Source of the DNA: Arsukibacterium indicum
GTDB lineage: Bacteria > Pseudomonadota > Gammaproteobacteria > Enterobacterales > Alteromonadaceae
Length of the DNA: 64,000 nt
Assembly (NCBI RefSeq): GCF_019100565.1
Contig: NZ_JAHRID010000004.1
Location: 186,001 to 250,000 of the forward strand
Reading direction: 5' to 3'
The notes beneath the pieces were generated by a model, which saw nothing but the letters and a program-made list of their open reading frames with translations, searched no databases and had not been told where the DNA came from. This document shows, one piece after another, positions 10,663 through 17,512 of the stretch (its first letter is position 1; every line of letters starts with the position of its first letter). The position numbers were made by a program, and so were the translations under genes.

Positions 10663-11580
10663 TTACTGACCCTGGTAATTCGGTACCGCTAACGAGGCAC
10701 ACAGCTTATCCATATTGTCTGCTGGCATATTATCCTGCAAAAATGGATCTTGGGTGCTTAAGCCCACTCTGGCGGCATCATCTTTGGCACTAATTACTTG
10801 CTGTAGCCAATTTCGATAAGACGACACCCGCGTATACAGCTCTGTAACGCCATACTCGCCAACATCATAGAACCAGGAATCGGTGCGTGAACTGACACCT
10901 AGCAAGTGGTATTTGTCTTGCAGTTTGATATAAGCCGGCCCACCGCTATCGCCGTTACCAGACACCCCTTCTAACGCTTCGCCTTTATCGCCCTGCTCAA
11001 ATTTAAAAACGATGTCGGAGTCCGTCACGTTAATAATTTTATTCTGCGCTTTTCTTAATTTACCGTTGTTTTCTTTGTAGCTAATGGTCTGCCCCTGTTT
11101 ACCAGTGCCAGTACCGCCCACACCAATAAACCACACCACTTTATTCGTTTCGTCACTCTCGCCATATAGCTCAGCTGGTTTGGTGCTGATAACCGGGCGG
11201 GCTAATTTGATCAGCGCTATGTCATGCTTATCCCCCAACCGATAGTCGGGGTGGCTAAACCGGCCAGACACCGTAACAACCTCATCGCCCACTTTAATCT
11301 GCTGCCCCGGGTTCATACAAAACACCGCATGCGCGGCAGTAAGCACCCACTCCGGATGCACTAAAGTGCCATGTACACCAATGTTATACAGGGTGGCCAG
11401 TGGTGGAAAATCATCTGCCGTGGCATGATATTTTTCATCCGCCACATCGTGACGAATAACAATAGCCTGGCTAATAACTGGTGAAACTGCTACCGCCAGC
11501 AATATTGATTTAATAGCGCCAGAAAACCAGGCCATGCCAGCACGCGGTTTGACTGTGTTAGTTGGTGAATGTTTAGCCAT
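10663..11580 (-). CDS. Secreted trypsin-like serine protease (S1 family)
   Basis: 305 residues. A hydrophobic N-terminal segment (about 20-40, ending ISQA) suggests export. The S1 triad is intact: His84 in LTAAH, Asp120 in HDIAL, Ser212 in GNGDSGGP. A short C-terminal tail of about 40 residues follows the protease domain. It lies at the left edge of the cassette array, but no attC site lies next to it, so I do not count it as a cassette gene. The target is unknown; possibly nutrient proteins outside the cell. Confidence 0.87.
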   Translation of the reverse strand: MAKHSPTNTVKPRAGMAWFSGAIKSILLAVAVSPVISQAIVIRHDVADEKYHATADDFPPLATLYNIGVHGTLVHPEWVLTAAHAVFCMNPGQQIKVGDEVVTVSGRFSHPDYRLGDKHDIALIKLARPVISTKPAELYGESDETNKVVWFIGVGGTGTGKQGQTISYKENNGKLRKAQNKIINVTDSDIVFKFEQGDKGEALEGVSGNGDSGGPAYIKLQDKYHLLGVSSRTDSWFYDVGEYGVTELYTRVSSYRNWLQQVISAKDDAARVGLSTQDPFLQDNMPADNMDKLCASLAVPNYQGQ

Positions 11581-11731
11581 GATGACAATCCCGAGTTAGT
11601 GATAGCGGGAAGTTTTATCACGTTAGGTTAAATTAGTGTTATTTCCGATTGTAAGTGTTTATGTCGCGGTAACTTCAACAAGCGGTTCTAAAGAACATAT
11701 GCAATAGAGGGGGGAGCCCATAGACGTATTG

Positions 11732-12085
11732 TTATTTTTTCTTGAGCAATACATCCACGGCCTCGCTTGCTTCTTTTAAATTTGCACCTGTGATTTTTCG
11801 ATAAAGCCTAATCGCTTTTAATCTATGACCTTCATCCAGCGCCTTACGCACTTCAGGGGGAACAAGAGTAGGGTCATTTAACTGAATACCATTAAGCTTA
11901 GAGAGTGCACCTAACGTGATCTCCAGGTACCGAATTCTTTTTTTATACTGCACAGACTCCCATAACAGCAGAAATAAACCTACAACCATCAGTACTGGAA
12001 ATAAGAAATCAGAAAATATAGCTAAACCACTCATTAATGCTGTGTAAGGAGATTCCAAATCATCAATTCCTTGAAAACTTAACAC
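11732..12085 (-). CDS. Small membrane protein with L7/L12-C-like domain (distal gene of the cassette array)
   Basis: Up to 117 residues. One transmembrane segment (about 25-45, FLFPVLMVVGLFLLLW) is followed by a soluble tail. Residues 74-115 (PPEVRKALDEGHRLKAIRLY then ATGANLKEA-like helices, VDVLL) resemble the ribosomal L7/L12 C-terminal fold, often seen in small membrane proteins of unknown role. The first possible start is GTG at 12083-12085, which overlaps the GTTAAGT box of the neighbouring attC site, so a downstream start is possible. No attC site was found on its far side. Confidence 0.6.
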   Translation of the reverse strand: MLSFQGIDDLESPYTALMSGLAIFSDFLFPVLMVVGLFLLLWESVQYKKRIRYLEITLGALSKLNGIQLNDPTLVPPEVRKALDEGHRLKAIRLYRKITGANLKEASEAVDVLLKKK

Positions 12086-12157
12086 CCGTTTATACGGCTC
12101 CCAACTTGTTGCCAGCCCAGAGGCTGCATGCCGCGATGTTTAAGGCGTTCGTTAGCG
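12077..12157 (-). other. attC-like site behind the esterase cassette
   Basis: On the minus strand R'' is CGCTAAC (12151-12157) and R' is GTTAAGT (12077-12083). The inner part shares the CAACTTGTTGC and GCCGCGATGTTT blocks with the site at 13367-13447. It follows the esterase stop by about 22 bases. Confidence 0.78.
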
Positions 12158-12179
12158 CATCTGAAGTCGAGAGTACACA

Positions 12180-13313
12180 CTAAGCAAACAAAGCCTCAAG
12201 CTGTGCTTTTTGTTCAGGGCTAAGCTCACTTAATGTTTTCAATGCATCTTTAAGTGCAGCTTCGGCATCTTCTGGCATTTTGAAATGTAAGTAAGCTTTA
12301 ATTAAGGCTGTATGAGCATTCAAAGATTGAGGATAATTTGCCCGACTCCACTTCAGTAACGCCAACGCATCATCTTGCCGGTTTAAATATTGCAGCCACC
12401 CAGCGTAACCGTTGGCTTTATCTTGCGGGATCATGATGTCTGTTTTGAGTAGCTTCGAGCGACTGTCGAATTTTGCCTGCAAATCAGCCAAAGTTTTAGG
12501 CTCACCTTCAGGAATAGGCCATTCGGAAAATAAATACTTTAACCCGGCATATTGCCCTTGTAGTACAGTTGTATTGTGAGTTTCATTGCTAAAAGTCTCG
12601 GACGCGACAGCCAAATTATTAGATGGATAACGAGCTAGCAAATCAACAAACCGTTGATACGGCTCTGTCATGGTTGGTTCTTCATTAGCTATCGACACAT
12701 ACAAGCGCCCTTGTAACTGTTCGCTTTTTAAAGCCTGCTCAGCCAACGCCAACAATTGCTGGTTATTCCAATATAAAGATGGGCTGATGGCGATAACATC
12801 ATTAAACAAGCCAGGTCGTTTCACCAATGCATTAATAGCAAACTGACCACCATGTGACGTGCCTGACAGCATTTGATAGTCCAAAGTACGGTAATTCTGT
12901 TTCACAAAAGGGATAACTTCTTTCTCGACAAAAGCTAGAAATCTATCTGCATTTTCCAGTTGATTAGGGTTTTGCTTCTCTGAAGGGGTTAGAGTCAGGT
13001 CTCTGGCACGTGTTTCAGGCGGGTTAACAATACCGACAACAATCATCGGCGGCATCTGCTCGAATTTTGATAAATAATCTATTGTGCCAGCGGTATGTGG
13101 CCCCTGAATATCGCCATCGGTCAGGTATAGTACTGGGTAACGGTCCTGACTATTTTGATAGCTAGCGGGCAGGTAAATCACCATGTTACGCTTTTCGCCA
13201 AGTACAGCACTATCAATCATCTGCTCTTGCAATACAGGCAGGCTAGTGGCAGCCCAGCTATTCCAGTGGCTTCCGATGATGAGTAGCAGTAATCCATAAA
13301 CTAATTTCTTCAC
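12180..13313 (-). CDS. Secreted alpha/beta-hydrolase esterase (enterochelin-esterase-like), cassette gene
   Basis: 377 residues with a signal peptide (hydrophobic segment ending NSWAA at about 22). The esterase-D/Fes-like fold is indicated by YPVLYLTDGD and by the nucleophile elbow GTSHGG with Ser153. The last 70 residues look like helical repeats (TPR-like: GWLQYLNRQDDALALLKWSR). Relatives hydrolyse siderophore or other carboxyl esters in the periplasm; the substrate here is unknown. The gene fills one cassette, ending 22 bases before its attC site and starting after another. Confidence 0.8.
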   Translation of the reverse strand: MKKLVYGLLLLIIGSHWNSWAATSLPVLQEQMIDSAVLGEKRNMVIYLPASYQNSQDRYPVLYLTDGDIQGPHTAGTIDYLSKFEQMPPMIVVGIVNPPETRARDLTLTPSEKQNPNQLENADRFLAFVEKEVIPFVKQNYRTLDYQMLSGTSHGGQFAINALVKRPGLFNDVIAISPSLYWNNQQLLALAEQALKSEQLQGRLYVSIANEEPTMTEPYQRFVDLLARYPSNNLAVASETFSNETHNTTVLQGQYAGLKYLFSEWPIPEGEPKTLADLQAKFDSRSKLLKTDIMIPQDKANGYAGWLQYLNRQDDALALLKWSRANYPQSLNAHTALIKAYLHFKMPEDAEAALKDALKTLSELSPEQKAQLEALFA

Positions 13314-13366
13314 TGTTCTTCCTAAAATTTGAGAATGCTAACCTTCACTAAGGTGGGCATTTTTAA

Positions 13367-13447
13367 CGCTAACGCTCGCCTAAACGGCGAGCAACTTGTT
13401 GCGAGTCCAGCGGCCGCAGGCCGCGATGTTTTGGGCGTTTGTTAGGT
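13367..13447 (-). other. attC-like site behind the cyclase-like cassette
   Basis: On the minus strand R'' is ACCTAAC (13441-13447), which contains the TAA stop of the upstream gene, and R' is GTTAGCG (13367-13373). Internal inverted repeats include GCTCGCC/GGCGAGC and GCGGCC/GGCCGC. 81 bases. Confidence 0.82.
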
Positions 13448-14323
13448 ATGCCTTTCCTTATTTTGGTGAAAATAACCTCGAAGCCATGTGTATCTTAATG
13501 CCAATTTGGTATTTCTTTTTTCTTTATGTAACTCATACTGCTCGCAAATAAACTTATAAGCCAATTTAAACAAACCTTTACTGCCCGAATTAGTGACACT
13601 TCGAGTAAATTCATTACCCAAATAATCAATCACGTGGAAACCATCTTGATCTATGGCAGTCATGTTAAGACACAGTTGAGCACAGTTACGATTATAAAGG
13701 GCTAATTTATCACTAGTATCAACGGGGGTTTCTATATAGGCATTGAGATAGTCAATGGTTTTTTCACCAACAACGATCCTTGGGTATTGTGCGACTTGGC
13801 TTTCTAGGACATAACTATTGGCAACAACAGCCCCGTATAACTCATTTTCGTGCAGTTCAACACCCCAAGCTGTTTCTATTGCTCCACGGATAGGTTGTTC
13901 ATTTGCAAGCCCCAAAAAGCAGAGAGTACCTGCTAGCATGAATATTTCCATAACTGCACTCATTGGACACTTATTAAACTCAGTATCAAGTGAGCTGTAA
14001 TAAACTAAGCCATCAGACCACCGTTGTTGTTTTGCAACAGTTTTTTTCATCTCGTCATATAGCTCTTTTTCTTTTTCGTTTAATTGGTCTCTTATTGAGA
14101 ATGTATTATTTTTTCCTTGTCTAAAACTTTGAGCTTGCTTTTGCAATCGTTCGATGGCACCAACGGATTGTCTAATGACGTTAAGGAAATCACTTTTTTC
14201 TTTATCTGTAATAAACTGAGGCATAAGACTTTGCCCAGACAACACATTTTTTTGTCCGAGCAAATCAATAAAACATGCGCAATAGTTTGAAACCTGTAAT
14301 TTATCTTTCAAAGAATTCTCCAC
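13442..14323 (-). CDS. Uncharacterised protein with class III nucleotidyl-cyclase-like features, cassette gene
   Basis: 293 residues, not assigned to a named family with certainty. FIDLLGQK at 18-25 (Asp20) and WSDGLVYY at 102-109 (Asp104) sit where class III cyclases have their two metal-binding aspartates. RGAIETAWG followed by YGAVVANSYVLES at about 146-175 resembles the later cyclase core seen in Pycsar-type cyclases. The stretch 24-100 is a charged helical insert. The gene is AT-rich compared with its chromosomal neighbours. Its stop codon lies inside the attC R'' box, normal for a cassette gene. No cyclic-nucleotide effector is visible beside it. Confidence 0.6.
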   Translation of the reverse strand: MENSLKDKLQVSNYCACFIDLLGQKNVLSGQSLMPQFITDKEKSDFLNVIRQSVGAIERLQKQAQSFRQGKNNTFSIRDQLNEKEKELYDEMKKTVAKQQRWSDGLVYYSSLDTEFNKCPMSAVMEIFMLAGTLCFLGLANEQPIRGAIETAWGVELHENELYGAVVANSYVLESQVAQYPRIVVGEKTIDYLNAYIETPVDTSDKLALYNRNCAQLCLNMTAIDQDGFHVIDYLGNEFTRSVTNSGSKGLFKLAYKFICEQYELHKEKRNTKLALRYTWLRGYFHQNKERHT

Positions 14324-14333
14324 TCAAGGGCAT

Positions 14334-14434
14334 GCCTAACGCGGAGCACAGCGGCGACCTTGGAGTGGCGACGAAGGAGCCACGTAAAGGGCGTCCGGCG
14401 GCCACCGGCCGCGTACTGATGCGAATTGTTAGAT
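14334..14434 (-). other. attC-like site (101 bases)
   Basis: Minus strand: R'' ATCTAAC (14428-14434), R' GTTAGGC (14334-14340), both fitting the consensus. It contains a CGGCGGCC/GGCCGCG inverted block shared with the sites at 13367 and 15015. The adjacent cyclase-like gene starts 11 bases away. Confidence 0.8.
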
Positions 14435-14682
14435 GCCGGTTACCCGGCACTTTATTGTGGCACCCAAGCTGAATGCCACTCCTGATACGTTGCACCAGCC
14501 TCGTCCATGGCGCTAGGAACCAGAACACTGCATGAGTAGAAAACTCCTATGAACGCGCCGGATTGCCCTGCAACCTGAACACCGAGATGCCTGCCAAAAC
14601 CGCTGACTGACTGGCGGCTGTGTTCTGCCTGAAACTGCCAAACTGCGGCCAAACACCAAACCCAAAAGCGACGAAGCCAGGC
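14435..14682 (-). other. Small cassette without a convincing gene
   Basis: The cassette begins with GTTAAAT (14683-14689 on the minus strand) and ends at the attC site 14334-14434. The longest minus-strand reading frame (14452-14652, 66 codons from a TTG) has no ribosome site and no recognisable domain. I treat it as probably non-coding. Confidence 0.5.
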
Positions 14683-14737
14683 ATTTAACGCCCAAAGCAG
14701 CTGCGCGGTACGCGTCGGCTGCCTTTGTTTGTTAGCA
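14683..14737 (-). other. Short attC-like site (55 bases)
   Basis: Minus strand: R'' TGCTAAC (14731-14737), R' GTTAAAT (14683-14689). The arms CAAAGCAG and CTGCCTTTG pair with one extra base, the asymmetry typical of attC sites. Confidence 0.82.
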
Positions 14738-15014
14738 GCCTACACAAAACTTGCGCGGCTTGCCGCACTGGCAAACCTGAACAACGGCAGGCTGCTGTTA
14801 TTAAAAACTAAACCGGCCAAGTGCGATACAGCGAGCCAACCGGAACCTGTAAAACTACTGAGCGAAGCCAAGAAGAACAACGCTACCGCCACTACTGTTT
14901 GCAGCAAACCCACAAACTGGCGGACTTAACCGTTTGGCGCTGCCGCTAAATAAACTAAACGCGAGCAAAGCCCGAACAAAACTACTGACGAAAACCGTTA
15001 AAACCCCGAACACC
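14738..15014 (-). other. ORF-less cassette, copy 2 of a duplicated element
   Basis: About 280 bases that align along their whole length with 15100-15379. Shared blocks include GCGAGCCAACCGGAACCTGT and AACAAACCCACAAAC-like stretches. Small frames exist but are not conserved: a one-base length difference and an in-frame stop break the longest frame of the other copy. Probably a non-coding or decayed cassette. Confidence 0.6.
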
Positions 15015-15099
15015 TGCTAACGCTAAGCACACGGGCGACGACCGCGCAGCGGTTGGCGTCCCAGCGGCCACAGGCCGCGAGTGATGCGCCTTGTTAGCA
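15015..15099 (-). other. attC-like site between the two duplicated cassettes
   Basis: Minus strand: R'' TGCTAAC (15093-15099), R' GTTAGCA (15015-15021), exactly complementary. The centre has AGCGGCC/GGCCGCG arms and GACGACCGCGCAGCGGTTGGCGTC, itself an inverted repeat. Confidence 0.82.
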
Positions 15100-15379
15100 G
15101 CTTGAATGACAACCCGCGCGGCACTGCCGCACTGGCGAAGCTGAACAAGTACACCAATTTGCAAATTTAAAAACTAACCAGCCAGCTGCGACACAGCGAG
15201 CCAACCGGAACCTGTAAAACTCTTGAGCGAAGCCAAGAAGAACAACGCTACCACCACCACCGTTTGCAACAAACCCACAAACGGGCGAGCTTTGACTATT
15301 TGCCAGTGCCGCTTGAAAAGCCAAACTCGAGCAATGCCGGAATAAAACTGCTGACTGAAACCGTTAAAACCCGAACACC
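15100..15379 (-). other. ORF-less cassette, copy 1 of a duplicated element
   Basis: About 280 bases bounded by GTTAGCA (15380-15386, minus strand) and the attC site 15015-15099. A 76-codon frame (15094-15324) is present, but the sister copy at 14738-15014 does not keep it open, so coding is unlikely. Confidence 0.6.
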
Positions 15380-15435
15380 TGCTAACGCTTCAATCAGGCG
15401 ACGCGTTAGCGGTCGGCTGTATTGACTTGTTAGCT
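15380..15435 (-). other. attC-like site (56 bases) behind the metallopeptidase cassette
   Basis: Minus strand: R'' AGCTAAC (15429-15435), R' GTTAGCA (15380-15386). Arms TCAAT/ATTGA and a GC-rich middle. The coding frame of the upstream gene runs into it and stops there. Confidence 0.84.
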
Positions 15436-16127
15436 TTTAAAAATACATTTTCAAATGACTCACCAGAAGCAATCTTCTCAAGGTCATTGAAAAACTGTTT
15501 CGGGCGTATCAAAGGTTCTACGGCAATTCGTGATGCCTGATAGTTTTGCCTTATGTTATTCGAAAAAAAACTTTTGCCGCTTTTCAGGTCTTTTACCGAA
15601 GTAACATCTTCAGCAGGCAGGTTAATATTTTCAGGTAAAAACGGATTTCTGTAATCAAGTGTAAGTGCGGCGCCTTCATCAAACCAAACAGGAATTTCCT
15701 TTAGGAAACGAAAGAAACCAACTCGATGCTGGATTTCAGCATGGAGCCACTCATGGGCGATCACATCAACGTTCTGACCTTTAGGGCCAATTATTATACA
15801 AGCTCGCCAGGGCATTCGATGCATCGAGGCCGTCTCATTTGCCCCCCAATTTGCAGCACCTTGAATGTCAGCAGTAATGACAAATCTCGGTTTAGATATC
15901 GGTTTATCATAAACATGACTAATTCGTTCTGACGCCGAATCAATAAGTTCGCTTATGATTTGGGCTTGCGGTTCAGCAAAGTCACCCGCAAGAAATACCT
16001 CACTATTGAGCCGCTGGTAATTCATTAGCGGCAGCATATCGCAGGCAATTGCATGTCTTTGAAATATACCCCCGATAAGCACCACCGATGCAGCAATCAT
16101 AAATACTACGATGCCAAATTTGTACAC
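15390..16127 (-). CDS. Membrane-anchored or secreted zinc metallopeptidase-like protein, cassette gene
   Basis: 245 residues. A single N-terminal hydrophobic segment (about 5-22) anchors or exports it. The motif HEWLH (about 126-130, in VIAHEWLHAEIQH) with a downstream WFDEGAAL fits a gluzincin-type zinc site (two His plus Glu). The family is not named. The last dozen residues (NKSIQPTANASPD) are encoded by the attC site itself, a read-through tail typical of cassette genes, so they are unlikely to matter for catalysis. No inhibitor or toxin partner lies next to it. Confidence 0.7.
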   Translation of the reverse strand: MYKFGIVVFMIAASVVLIGGIFQRHAIACDMLPLMNYQRLNSEVFLAGDFAEPQAQIISELIDSASERISHVYDKPISKPRFVITADIQGAANWGANETASMHRMPWRACIIIGPKGQNVDVIAHEWLHAEIQHRVGFFRFLKEIPVWFDEGAALTLDYRNPFLPENINLPAEDVTSVKDLKSGKSFFSNNIRQNYQASRIAVEPLIRPKQFFNDLEKIASGESFENVFLKANKSIQPTANASPD

Positions 16128-16141
16128 AGATCCTCCATGAA

Positions 16142-16213
16142 AGCTAACGCCCGCAACAAACGCGAGCGTAGCGAGTCGAGGGCGAAAGCCCGTTTTGATT
16201 GCGTTTGTTAGGC
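16142..16213 (-). other. attC-like site behind the lipoprotein cassette
   Basis: Minus strand: R'' GCCTAAC (16207-16213), R' GTTAGCT (16142-16148). R'' is the exact complement of the GTTAGGC box at 16787-16793 that starts this cassette. 72 bases. Confidence 0.82.
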
Positions 16214-16221
16214 CACACAGC

Positions 16222-16764
16222 TTAAATGACCTGCGTACTCAGAGCGACCTGATAACTACCGGCCGTGTTTTCAGTAGCACTGATTATGATTTCGACAGTT
16301 TGACCGGTTGTAGTTTTGGCTTCGAGTCTAAATGTCTCAAGTTCAGTTTCCCCTGCGAAATCGGGAACAATACTTGGTGTGAAAGACCAGCCAGTTTTCT
16401 TACTAATGCGTGAAAAACTATTGCTTACTTCTTCAACATATTTGTGTGTATTGACACGGCGGACAAATACGGTACAAAGACCAGAATTTAAATAAGTAAG
16501 TGCAAATTGCCCATTTGGCGAAGTAAACGACCATGCTTTCCCTGTATTACTTCCCAGGAAATGCAGCGCTTTATCATCAGTCAGCAACGCAACACCCTGT
16601 TGCTTCATTAGAGATTCAATACCTTTTTCGTTTCCAGCATATCTAATACATGATGAGACAGAAAAATTTGCAGCAAAAAACTCGTCTGTAGGTTTACGCG
16701 AGTCAGAGCAAGCTACAGAGCTAAGTACTAATAGTGGAATTGCAAAAACTTGGGCTAACTTCAT
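16222..16764 (-). CDS. Putative lipoprotein of unknown function, first cassette gene
   Basis: 180 residues. The N-terminus is a lipoprotein signal with lipobox SSVAC (Cys at 19), followed by SDSRKPTDE, so it is probably outer-membrane or inner-membrane anchored. The mature part looks like a beta-rich periplasmic domain; I recognise no family. It fills the first cassette of the array: head box at 16787-16793, attC site at 16142-16213. Start ATG has a weak upstream ribosome site. Confidence 0.65.
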   Translation of the reverse strand: MKLAQVFAIPLLVLSSVACSDSRKPTDEFFAANFSVSSCIRYAGNEKGIESLMKQQGVALLTDDKALHFLGSNTGKAWSFTSPNGQFALTYLNSGLCTVFVRRVNTHKYVEEVSNSFSRISKKTGWSFTPSIVPDFAGETELETFRLEAKTTTGQTVEIIISATENTAGSYQVALSTQVI

Positions 16765-16786
16765 TGTTAAAGAATATCCTCTTACG

Positions 16787-16793
16787 GCCTAAC
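16787..16793 (-). other. R'-type box marking the proximal end of the cassette array
   Basis: GTTAGGC on the minus strand, the expected crossover box in front of the first cassette. No complete attC or attI could be built around it on the higher-coordinate side. Confidence 0.6.
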
Positions 16794-17073
16794 GCTTATT
16801 GGGCGGGTCGACCCGCACTTAAACACGGACTTTTCCGTCTTTGTAAATTTAATGTACAGAACACTACATCGTTTTTTTAAAACTTACAATAACTTATAGG
16901 TACAACTGATATTTATGATTGCTACAAATACGGGTCAACCCGTCTAACAAGCACGGGGCGTTTTTAGCAGCAAGCTGGATATAAATACACCACTTAAATC
17001 CCAAGTGAGATACCGAAAGGAATGTCCGCAATTTGGTACTAACCAGAAATAGTAATCAGCGCGAGCTTTGCTG
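16794..17073. other. Gene-free junction with two short palindromes
   Basis: 280 AT-rich bases between the array and the RiPP operon. A perfect 14-base palindrome GCGGGTCGACCCGC is at 16803-16816, and a near copy with arms ACGGGT/ACCCGT at 16930-16943. A GTCTAAC box (16942-16948) also fits the R'' consensus. It could be a remnant of an attI or of an older attC; no gene is seen. Confidence 0.4.
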
Positions 17074-17475
17074 CTACAACCACAGCCTTAGCAGGCTGGC
17101 GGCGATTAATGCCAGATAGGTGACAGCGACGGTGGGTTTTAGTGCTTGTTTGGCATAGCTCAGGATTAGCTGGAACGGGCCCTGGCGCTGATACTGCCAT
17201 TGGCTGTGCCACTGACAACCAATATCCTGCGCCTGTAAAATGGCCTGCTCCAGTTGTAGCAAACGGTCGGCGGCGCGTTGCTGAAAGGTTTTTAGCATGG
17301 CCTCATGCAGCCAGAATAGCCCGATAATGCCCAGTTGCAGTTCAATGGCGGCGGCGTTTTTCAGCAGCCACAACCACACCAGAATGGTAACAACTTTCAG
17401 CCACAGCGCCTGTTGCTCTTGTTTATCGTAGCTTTGCTGAACTAACAGCCATTCGGCCTGATTTTTTTCTGTCAT
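17074..17475 (-). CDS. Small inner-membrane protein of unknown function, end of RiPP operon
   Basis: 133 residues with hydrophobic segments at about 25-55 and 113-132 and a helical Gln-rich loop between (QQRAADRLLQLEQAILQAQ). No family recognised. It starts 37 bases after the anti-sigma stop and points the same way, so it is probably the last gene of the hvf operon. Whether it takes part in metal handling or only rides along cannot be told from sequence. Confidence 0.6.
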   Translation of the reverse strand: MTEKNQAEWLLVQQSYDKQEQQALWLKVVTILVWLWLLKNAAAIELQLGIIGLFWLHEAMLKTFQQRAADRLLQLEQAILQAQDIGCQWHSQWQYQRQGPFQLILSYAKQALKPTVAVTYLALIAASLLRLWL

Positions 17476-17512
17476 GTTGCGTCCCTGCGACTGACGGTTT
17501 GTATGTCGTCGG

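Larger units (their letters stand above)
12077..16793 (-). mobile_element. Integron cassette array without integrase (CALIN-like), seven attC-like sites
   Basis: Seven imperfect inverted-repeat sites of 55-101 bases end in R''/R' boxes (RYYYAAC and GTTRRRY types). They lie right behind the 3' ends of minus-strand genes. Read on the minus strand, each cassette's R'' box complements the R' box at its own head: GTTAGGC/GCCTAAC, GTTAGCT/AGCTAAC, GTTAGCA/TGCTAAC twice, GTTAGCG/CGCTAAC; two others differ by one base. This is the pattern expected from excisable circular cassettes. No intI gene or clear attI is in the window. Several cassette genes look AT-richer than the flanks. Confidence 0.85.

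Noticed and set aside
10663..11580. Serine protease as another integron cassette
   Set aside because: No attC site on either side of it could be built; only a simple hairpin lies downstream.
11622..11633. GTTAGGT/GTTAAAT boxes as a closing attC for the last cassette
   Set aside because: The opposite box and inner arms needed for an attC are missing; only a short GTGATA/TATCAC repeat is present.
15094..15324. 76-codon minus-strand frame in an ORF-less cassette
   Set aside because: The sister cassette has an indel and a stop that break it; no ribosome site.
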